Shown piece by piece: positions 58,074-64,000 of a DNA stretch of 64,000 bases. Origin of the DNA: Neobacillus sp. SuZ13 (lineage in GTDB: Bacteria; Bacillota; Bacilli; Bacillales; Cytobacillaceae); NCBI RefSeq assembly GCF_030123365.1, contig NZ_CP126107.1:4859501-4923500 (forward strand), given 5' to 3'. Numbering within the stretch: position 1 is the stretch's first letter; every line of letters starts with the position of its first letter. The translations under genes were made by a program, and so were the position numbers. The notes beneath the pieces were generated by a model. The model had not been told where the DNA came from. It searched no databases and worked only from the letters and a program-made list of their open reading frames with translations.

Positions 58074-58871
58074 TTATTGACCTGACCAATCAGCACTGCG
58101 TTTTTCAATAAAAGCACTTAGTCCTTCTTTCGCATCTTGAGAACGGAATAATAGATTTTGAAGTTCTCCCTCATAACGAATCGCTGCATTTAATGGCATT
58201 TCTTTTCCATTCATAATAGATAGTTTAATATTCGAAGCCGCATACGTAGCGCTACTAGCAATTTTCTGAGCGTATTCTAAAGTTTTTTCTCTTGTTTCCT
58301 CCTGCGGGAAGACCCGATCCACTAATTTAATGTTCAAAGCTTCTTGTGGTGTTAACGTTTCTCCTGTGAGATTCAAATCAAGTGCCTTAGAGTGCCCTAC
58401 TTGACGCGCTAAACGTTGTGTACCACCAGTTCCTGCAAGAACACCTAGAGTAATTTCAGGCAGTCCGATTTTTCCTGCATTATCACCCATGAAGCGCAGG
58501 TCACAAGCTAAGGCCATTTCTAATCCTCCGCCAACTGTATGACCTTCTAAACATGCAATCCAGATTTGCGGTGAACGGGCAATTTTATCTAATGTCTCAT
58601 TACAGAATAAACAAAATTGTGTTTTAAAGCGTGGCTCCGCCGCTTTTAGAAAATTAATATTTGCTCCAGCTGAGAAGAATTTAGGCATGTCACTCATTAA
58701 TACCGCTACTTTAATATCGCTATCAAAACGAATATCATCAATAGCTGCATTTAATTCCTTGTAGTATTCCAAGTCATAGGCATTGGTTTTATTGACATGA
58801 ATATGTACCTCTGCCACACCATTTAATTTTTTAACTGTAAGTGTTTTTGCCTCTGTTACTGTTGTTGTCAT
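58074..58871 (-). CDS. Enoyl-CoA hydratase/isomerase (copy 2)
   Basis: A 265-residue near twin of the gene at 47156-47953, with the same catalytic segments (GGGLEMALACD, GLPEITLG). Differences cluster at residues 1-17 and in the last ten residues. It is the first gene of its transcription unit, with its own promoter at 58928-58956. Having one copy in each unit suggests a dosage or conditional role. Confidence 0.9.
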   Translation of the reverse strand: MTTTVTEAKTLTVKKLNGVAEVHIHVNKTNAYDLEYYKELNAAIDDIRFDSDIKVAVLMSDMPKFFSAGANINFLKAAEPRFKTQFCLFCNETLDKIARSPQIWIACLEGHTVGGGLEMALACDLRFMGDNAGKIGLPEITLGVLAGTGGTQRLARQVGHSKALDLNLTGETLTPQEALNIKLVDRVFPQEETREKTLEYAQKIASSATYAASNIKLSIMNGKEMPLNAAIRYEGELQNLLFRSQDAKEGLSAFIEKRSADWSGQ

Positions 58872-58927
58872 TTTAAATCCTCCTCAATGTTTTTATTACG
58901 AATTAATCTCTTTCGTTGTTAATACAT

Positions 58928-58956
58928 AATATATATAGTTTTCTAACTATTTGCAA
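58928..58956 (-). promoter_or_regulatory. Promoter with spacer palindrome for hydratase copy 2
   Basis: On the minus strand TTGCAA (58956-58951) and TATATT (58933-58928) are spaced by 17 bp, and ATAGTTTTCTAACTAT (58935-58950) forms an inverted repeat between them. This lies in a 352-bp intergenic gap that also holds the divergent promoter at 59132. Confidence 0.6.
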
Positions 58957-59131
58957 TACTCGAAATTTGACTATTTTCACCGTTTTACCTATCCTTTTCT
59001 TTGATTATCTTAGTCATTCTCCCTTTTTCTCTCATTTAATATTTTTCACATCACCATAGTAAAAACATAAAAAATGTTTCACTTATATTATCCTTTTATG
59101 ACAACCGTAATAAATTCGAGTAATGAAATAA

Positions 59132-59160
59132 TTGCTTAGCCTTCAATCGGTTGATATAAT
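59132..59160 (+). promoter_or_regulatory. Promoter of the MBL hydrolase gene
   Basis: TTGCTT (59132-59137) and TATAAT (59155-59160) are separated by 17 bp, about 65 bp upstream of the TTG start. Confidence 0.65.
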
Positions 59161-59223
59161 AAAAACTAAATTCAAAATCTTTTGAAAAGTAGAACAGGAA
59201 AATATTTTTGTGAGGTGTAAACT

Positions 59224-60201
59224 TTGTATGATTTGAAAAAAGCAGACTGTGAGGTATTCCCGATCATTATTCCAGATCGTTCTTCATTAAAGAGTGTTAA
59301 CTTCTTTCTAGTAAAGCAGGAACATTCCCTTTCATTGATAGATGCAGGTTGGAATAATGAGGAATGCTGGGATGGATTAATCGAAACTTTACAAAAGAAT
59401 GGATTCACAATGAAGGACATAACGGAAATTATCCTGACTCATCATCATATTGACCATATTGGATTAGTCAATCGAATTACCGCTGAAAATCGCATTCCAG
59501 TCTTTTCCCATCCCGAGTCTATTCCCCGTTTAAAAAGGGACCCCGCCTTTCTTGAGATGAGAATAGAGTTTTATTCACAGTTTTATCGAGAAATGGGAAG
59601 TGGTGAAAACGGGGAGAAGCAGGTCGTTTATTTAAAAGATGCTGTCAAGCGGAATAAACAAAACGCTATTCAAGCAGATGTCATGGGAATTACCACCAAC
59701 CAGCTCCTCAATTTTACTATTATCGAGGTTCCTGGGCATTCACCCGACCAGCTTTCCTTTCATGATAAACAGAATAACTGGTTATTCGCCGGTGATTTAT
59801 TGATTGAACATATTTCTAGCAACGCTTTGATTGAACCCGATTTATTTGGAAACAGAATCCCCACACTCCTGCAACTTATAGATTCCTTAAAGAAATGCAT
59901 AGCTTTAAACGTGGATTTCGTTTTCCCTGGACACGGAACAATCATTGAACAGCCAAACGAATTAATTAGTAAACGGCTGAATCGAATTAATGCAAAAGCT
60001 GAAAGTCTCCTTCAGTTAATTCAATCTGGATGTTCAACTGGGAGTGATATTGCTAAGTCCTATTACAAAAATACCTATTACGAGCAATTTTCTCTTGTCA
60101 TGTCTGAAATTATCGGCCATTTAGATTACTTAGAAGCTAGCGGAAGAATCGGAAAAGAACTTATTCAAGGCATTTGGAATTATTCAGTGCTGGAAAAGTA
60201 G
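59224..60201 (+). CDS. MBL-fold metallo-hydrolase
   Basis: A 325-residue enzyme with THHHIDHIGLV, VPGHSPDQL and AGDLLIEH metal motifs, and a C-terminal helical domain. It is the same length as the one at 54770-55747 but divergent in sequence. TTG at 59224 follows GAGGTG by six bases. It is transcribed divergently from hydratase copy 2, so it may still belong to the aromatic regulon. Confidence 0.82.
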   Translation: MYDLKKADCEVFPIIIPDRSSLKSVNFFLVKQEHSLSLIDAGWNNEECWDGLIETLQKNGFTMKDITEIILTHHHIDHIGLVNRITAENRIPVFSHPESIPRLKRDPAFLEMRIEFYSQFYREMGSGENGEKQVVYLKDAVKRNKQNAIQADVMGITTNQLLNFTIIEVPGHSPDQLSFHDKQNNWLFAGDLLIEHISSNALIEPDLFGNRIPTLLQLIDSLKKCIALNVDFVFPGHGTIIEQPNELISKRLNRINAKAESLLQLIQSGCSTGSDIAKSYYKNTYYEQFSLVMSEIIGHLDYLEASGRIGKELIQGIWNYSVLEK

Positions 60202-60202
60202 A

Positions 60203-60238
60203 AAAGAGGATCATGCTGTCAAAGGCATGATCCTCTTT
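60203..60238. terminator. Bidirectional intrinsic terminator
   Basis: AAAGAGGATCATGC (60203-60216) pairs perfectly with GCATGATCCTCTTT (60225-60238). It lies between convergent genes. Confidence 0.85.
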
Positions 60239-60243
60239 ATTGG

Positions 60244-62031
60244 TTAATTTTTAATCTGATAGCTCATGGTATCCAATGGGGAAGCATGTAACAAAATATC
60301 ATCCGTCTTTACCTCGTACAAACCATAAGGGACCAATCGAAGTCCTGGGAGGAAGTCACATGTTAAAAATAATAAAGTGTAAAGAATATCATGGAATGGA
60401 AACCCACGTTCCTGTAAGGCAGATAACAATTGATCATGATACTCCACTGCAGCATTAAATCCTGTATTTGTTGTCATCATTCCTGTAAACGGCAGAGGGA
60501 TTTCTACTACAATTTCATTTCCATCCAAAATTGCAATTCCTCCCCCCATCTCATGAACCCTACAAGCCGCTTTGGCCATTGCTTCAGGATCCCGCCCCAC
60601 TACTAAAAGTTCTGTGGTGGTATTATACGTAGAAGCCATCCCATCTAAATTTACTGCAAATCGCTCCAAAATCCCTTTGCTCACCCATTCTCCATTACGA
60701 TCAATTAATGCTGCCTGTACTAGTCCTTCATGACCAGAAAGGTCTGCATAACCATTAACGGATGGAAGTTCCGTATCTTTTCTTTGAGTAATGACGTTAC
60801 TTTTAAAATAAACAACAGGAACTGGATCATGTTCGGCTGGATGTGGATAGCGATAAAGATTGATATTTTCTAAGAGTGATTTAGAAAAGGCAAAAGGCTG
60901 ACGAACAATATATTGATGCCAATCTATTTCAGGCAATGAAACAGTTAGCCTTCCCTTCTCCGCTGCGATTTCTCCAGATGCAATCACGATTTCGGGACGG
61001 AAATCCTCTAGATTAGGTAATAGTAGAATGTCTGCTTTTCTCCCCGGTGCAAGGCCGCCAATATAATCATCCAATCGCAGGTAGGTGGCAGCATTGATAG
61101 TGACCATCTGAATCGCAGTCATCACAGGGACTCCTAGTTCCACAGCCTGCCGCACCAGACCATCAACAAATCCCTCTTTTTCAATAAATGAAGGATGCGG
61201 GCCATCTGTCGTCATAAGAATTCTGCTTGTATTTACATTTCCCTCGGTAATCAGTTTAATAATTTCTTGCAAATCCGGACGAAGTGAACTGTTTCGAAGT
61301 GTTGTCCACATTCCTAATCGAAGCCGGTCAAAGGCTTCACTTGCTGTAATCGCTTCATGACAAGCTGTTACACCCGATGCAACAACAGCATTCAATTTTT
61401 CATAAGAACAGCCTGCTGTATGCCCATCGGAGACCTTGCCAAGCTCCTTAATAAAATTCATCGTATCAAGTAAAAATGGATCACCGTTATATAATAACGG
61501 CCATCTAGTTACTTCCGCTGATCCTAGCACTTCATCAAGTTCCAGCAGTTCTCTAATATCCTTATGGTTGTACCACTCCCGTTCACCCGGATAATCCGCT
61601 TGTGATACAAGCCGGGCCAGCCAAAAAAAGTTGCCTGGTAATGGTTTCAAATCCTTAACCATTTCTTTAAACCCTTTTGCTCCCATATGTAAATAAAAAA
61701 ATAAATTATCATTCACGGTGGTAGTGGTTCCTAACGGCAAAACCTTTTCTGTCATACTTACGGGATTATAAAATACCCAAGGATGGGCATGTGCTTCGAT
61801 AAATCCTGGTGATACGTACTTTCCTTCTGCATCAATTACTTTTGTATGTTCACCGATTGAGGCTTCACTTGTACCAATATAAGCAATGGAATCCTTATAA
61901 ACAGCAATATTTTGTTTTAAAAATTCACCAGAATAAACATTGATCACCGTTCCGCCTTTAATATATAAATCGGCAGGGCGGATTCCCTTAGCTACTTCGA
62001 TTAATTCACTTCTTTGTGCTATTAGATCCAT
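60244..62031 (-). CDS. Adenine deaminase-family amidohydrolase (YerA-like)
   Basis: A 595-residue two-domain amidohydrolase resembling B. subtilis YerA and adenine deaminases. Metal-binding EAHAHPW, then DGHTAGCSYEKLNAVV, CHEAIT, and TTDGPHP are seen; the C-terminal domain has ALPLPFTG-like EIPLPFTGMMT. It probably removes the amino group of adenine or a related base, with manganese or iron. The start is weakly supported by AGGAGAG. No purine riboswitch is visible upstream. Confidence 0.82.
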   Translation of the reverse strand: MDLIAQRSELIEVAKGIRPADLYIKGGTVINVYSGEFLKQNIAVYKDSIAYIGTSEASIGEHTKVIDAEGKYVSPGFIEAHAHPWVFYNPVSMTEKVLPLGTTTTVNDNLFFYLHMGAKGFKEMVKDLKPLPGNFFWLARLVSQADYPGEREWYNHKDIRELLELDEVLGSAEVTRWPLLYNGDPFLLDTMNFIKELGKVSDGHTAGCSYEKLNAVVASGVTACHEAITASEAFDRLRLGMWTTLRNSSLRPDLQEIIKLITEGNVNTSRILMTTDGPHPSFIEKEGFVDGLVRQAVELGVPVMTAIQMVTINAATYLRLDDYIGGLAPGRKADILLLPNLEDFRPEIVIASGEIAAEKGRLTVSLPEIDWHQYIVRQPFAFSKSLLENINLYRYPHPAEHDPVPVVYFKSNVITQRKDTELPSVNGYADLSGHEGLVQAALIDRNGEWVSKGILERFAVNLDGMASTYNTTTELLVVGRDPEAMAKAACRVHEMGGGIAILDGNEIVVEIPLPFTGMMTTNTGFNAAVEYHDQLLSALQERGFPFHDILYTLLFLTCDFLPGLRLVPYGLYEVKTDDILLHASPLDTMSYQIKN

Positions 62032-62184
62032 ATTTCCTCTCCTATCAATAGTATTGTATAGTAGCCGATAAACAACATTATGTTTTATTATTTACCGTGT
62101 ATATTACATAATATTAATTGGAAAGGGATTTACCTGTCAATAAATTGTATGAATAATCCGAATTATTTATAGGGATCGGTATTT

Positions 62185-62808
62185 CTAAAATAAATTATTA
62201 AAAGCTTGCATTCCAAAATAAATCCCAAATCCAATCAATGAAAGACCGGACAGGCAAGATATACCTACAAGTAATCGGGGAGTTAAGAATTTACGAAAAC
62301 TGCTTGATACACTTGCCATGGCAATATCCCAAATCAACAGCCCAATAAAAATCGCACAGCTGTACAGAACTAATTGAGTCGGATTTGAGGATGCAGCTGT
62401 TTTTGCAAGGACGGACCCATAAATCCCTAACCAAAATAGAATTGTTAAGGGATTAGAGATCGACATAAGAAATCCTGAGAAGAAAGATTTTATCAGTGGT
62501 TCCTTCCCTCTGGATTGCTCTAAATTAATTTTCCCCGCGTTCATGAAGGTTTCTATTCCTGTATACATCAGGACAAAACAGCCAAAAAACCAAAGAAACG
62601 TTTGCATAAATGCTGTTTCCAGAAACTGGACAACTCCTATATAAACAACAAGCATATACACGCCATCTGCAATAACAGCCCCGACTCCAATAAGCCACGA
62701 ATTCATAAATCCATTCCTTATGCCTCTGTCAATCTGCGCTGCATTAATCGGACCAATCGGAGCAGCCAGCGATAATCCTAAAAGTATATAGCTCAAAAAT
62801 ACATTCAT
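62185..62808 (-). CDS. LysE/RhtB-family amino acid exporter
   Basis: A 207-residue, six-helix LysE-type exporter. The N-terminal signature LSLAAPIGPINAAQIDRGIRNG is diagnostic of the family, and the conserved SNPLTILFWLGIYG lies in helix 4. It exports an amino acid of unknown identity, is a single gene and has GGGAGAG upstream of ATG. Confidence 0.87.
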   Translation of the reverse strand: MNVFLSYILLGLSLAAPIGPINAAQIDRGIRNGFMNSWLIGVGAVIADGVYMLVVYIGVVQFLETAFMQTFLWFFGCFVLMYTGIETFMNAGKINLEQSRGKEPLIKSFFSGFLMSISNPLTILFWLGIYGSVLAKTAASSNPTQLVLYSCAIFIGLLIWDIAMASVSSSFRKFLTPRLLVGISCLSGLSLIGFGIYFGMQAFNNLF

Positions 62809-62924
62809 CCATATCTCTCCCTAATAAATAAGTAGAAGCCTGTCTATAATTTTTATTCAGAGAAATAGGTTTGTACCACTAAAAATAGGCTTGGTTAGGA
62901 AATATTGTTGATTATGGTATCCTG

Positions 62925-63061
62925 ATGATTGGAGGGGAAGGTGCGAGAGCCTCGAAAATGCTAGCGCATTTCCTTCGTACAGTGTTGATTCGACGAAGCT
63001 TATTCAATGTCCTGTGGGAGCACGGGACTGGAACAGAAATCACTGGCCTGTTTAACAGAGC
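62925..63061. repeat. Decayed inverted copy of the GC-rich interspersed repeat
   Basis: This 137-bp segment begins GATTGGAGGGGAAGGTGCGA and ends CTGTTTAACAGAGC. It matches the reverse complement of 43664-43820 at both ends (GATTGGAGCGGAAGG and TTTAACAGAGCC) plus CCTGTGGGAGCACGGGACTG in the middle, but the centre is rearranged. It fills most of a 311-bp gap; I see no gene there. Confidence 0.6.
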
Positions 63062-63119
63062 AAAAAATAAAAAGAGCCTCCTTAACATCAAGGAAACTCT
63101 CGCACTGATTTTATATAAA

Positions 63120-63578
63120 TCAACAAAGTTTACGTAAGGAGCTATTCTTAAAAACAATATACTTTTGTCCAAGATAATTGGCTATTGTATACAAAGTACT
63201 ACCTAATAGAACGGAAGCACTTTCCTCACTAGAGGTGCTAAGCAGATAATATTGACTTGTTAATTCGACTAATTTCTTACTACAGAAATAAGCTGAAAAA
63301 TAACAAATAAGAATAATCAGGAAAAACCTAGGCACACCTTTATGAAAAGAAACATTACTTTTAAACGTAAAAGTCCTATTTAATAAAAAGCTTACAGATG
63401 CACCTATTGCATTTCCTGTTAACGTGGATGTCCAGTAGGATAATCTCATAATGTTAAGAAGAAAGAACATACAACCTAAACCAATAAATGTGTTCACAAT
63501 GCCCACAAGGAGAAAACGAACAAGTGAACTAGTGGTTGGTTTCAGATATTTGTCTAAGGTCAAGATGATAAAATTCAT
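63120..63578 (-). CDS. GtrA-family membrane protein
   Basis: A 152-residue, four-helix GtrA/flippase-like protein. LVRFLLVGIVNTFIGLGCMFFLL and GASVSFLLNRTFTFKS are typical of the family, which moves undecaprenyl-phosphate-linked sugars or supports wall glycosylation. The start is chosen at ATG 63578, overlapping the glycosyltransferase end by 50 bases; the ribosome site is unclear. It is the partner of the adjacent GtrB-like gene. Confidence 0.8.
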   Translation of the reverse strand: MNFIILTLDKYLKPTTSSLVRFLLVGIVNTFIGLGCMFFLLNIMRLSYWTSTLTGNAIGASVSFLLNRTFTFKSNVSFHKGVPRFFLIILICYFSAYFCSKKLVELTSQYYLLSTSSEESASVLLGSTLYTIANYLGQKYIVFKNSSLRKLC

Positions 63579-64000
63579 CCTCTGCTGTTTGATTAAGTAT
63601 GTTATTCCTAGGTTTTGACAGACTATAGGAATCAATATCAACAATATATTTTGGACGCCGCTTTGATTCTTTGTAAATTTTTCCAATATATTCACCAATC
63701 AAGCCAATCGCAATTAACTGTAAGCCCCCAATAAGCCAAATCGAAGTAATCAGCGACGTCCAACCCGTCTCAGTTTCCCCAAAAAACTTTAGCGTTAAAA
63801 AATAGACTCCAAAGAATAGGCTCAAGAAAAAAGATACAAATCCCAATAGTAATACAATGCGAATCGGCGAAACAGAAAAGGAGGTAATTCCTTCAAAAGC
63901 AAAGGCAAGCATCTTTGTTAAAGGATATTTCGTTTCCCCCGCATGCCTCTCAAGCCTGTCATAATAGACTACATCCGAACGAAAGCCGAGGAGCGGAACA
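63529..64000 (-). CDS. GtrB-like family 2 glycosyltransferase (5-prime truncated by window)
   Basis: The C-terminal about 156 codons of a DPM1/GtrB-type bactoprenol glucosyltransferase. The segment YYDRLERHAGETKYPLTKML is diagnostic, followed by two transmembrane helices (IVLLLGFVSFFLSLFFGVYFLT and SIWLIGGLQLIAIGLIGEYIGKIY) and a short basic tail. The gene continues beyond the right edge. It probably loads a sugar onto undecaprenyl phosphate for wall polymer decoration, with GtrA. Confidence 0.85.
   Translation of the reverse strand, partial: VPLLGFRSDVVYYDRLERHAGETKYPLTKMLAFAFEGITSFSVSPIRIVLLLGFVSFFLSLFFGVYFLTLKFFGETETGWTSLITSIWLIGGLQLIAIGLIGEYIGKIYKESKRRPKYIVDIDSYSLSKPRNNILNQTAEDEFYHLDLRQISETNH

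Noticed and set aside
60244..62184. Purine riboswitch upstream of the adenine deaminase-like gene
   Set aside because: The upstream 150 bp lack the conserved three-way-junction sequences of the purine aptamer.
62912..63172. Minus-strand 86-codon frame
   Set aside because: It runs over the decayed repeat and the end of the GtrA gene and has no ribosome binding site.

Overview
The window looks like a chromosomal segment of a low-GC, spore-forming Bacillaceae bacterium (Bacillus/Neobacillus-like). The evidence is AT-rich DNA with strong GGAGG ribosome binding sites, frequent TTG/GTG starts, U-tailed terminators, sporulation-type genes (YjcZ, YteA, a SleB-like hydrolase), a B. subtilis-style S-box methionine operon, BdbC/BdbD, and an interspersed GC-rich repeat of a kind I recall from Bacillaceae. 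I saw no rRNA, tRNA, CRISPR array, prophage or insertion sequence.

Layout. 1-9.7 kb is housekeeping and stress functions: a ureohydrolase behind a sigma-54-type promoter, a LysM cell-wall hydrolase, Dps, a glutaredoxin-thioredoxin reductase fusion, a 2-hydroxyacid dehydrogenase, the BdbD-BdbC thiol oxidase pair, an aldo/keto reductase, a lactonase and a DUF421 membrane protein. 9.7-17.6 kb is a SAM-riboswitch-controlled operon (metI-metC-yitJ-metH) carrying sulfur assimilation through to methionine. 17.6-20.8 kb holds a MarR-MFS pair with a clear promoter/operator and small redox/VOC genes. 20.8-28.6 kb is a minus-strand sugar operon (LacI regulator, ABC importer, ThuA, two Gfo/Idh/MocA dehydrogenases and a truncated sugar isomerase). 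28.7-29.75 kb is a graveyard of three decayed genes. 29.8-31.2 kb is a NERD-domain gene bracketed by two arrays of 21-nt repeats. 32.0-34.8 kb is a NprR-like RRNPP quorum-sensing regulator with its exported pro-peptide gene and a neighbouring secreted subtilase. 35-37.3 kb carries metal transport (CorA with a structured leader, and a CDF exporter). 37.4-40.2 kb has small sporulation-type proteins and an amino-acid permease.

40.3-60.2 kb is the most notable region: a large aromatic-acid catabolic island on the minus strand. A Liv-type ABC importer (with a cre site) adjoins an 11-gene operon encoding a Paa-type multicomponent oxygenase (paaA, paaD, paaB, paaC and a separate zinc-ribbon piece of PaaD), two 3-hydroxyacyl-CoA dehydrogenase family proteins (one lacking catalytic residues), a thiolase, an aldehyde dehydrogenase, an enoyl-CoA hydratase and a benzoate-CoA ligase-family enzyme. 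Upstream lie a MBL hydrolase, an enoyl-CoA hydratase, a PaaX regulator, a hotdog thioesterase and a second, nearly identical enoyl-CoA hydratase. Together they suggest uptake of an aromatic acid, CoA activation, ring epoxidation on the CoA ester, ring cleavage and beta-oxidation to acetyl-CoA and succinyl-CoA. The ligase points to benzoate or a relative, whereas the oxygenase is of the phenylacetyl-CoA type. No PaaK, PaaE or fused PaaZ is visible here. 60.2-64 kb has an adenine deaminase-family amidohydrolase, a LysE exporter, a decayed copy of the GC-rich repeat, and a GtrB/GtrA pair that runs off the right edge.
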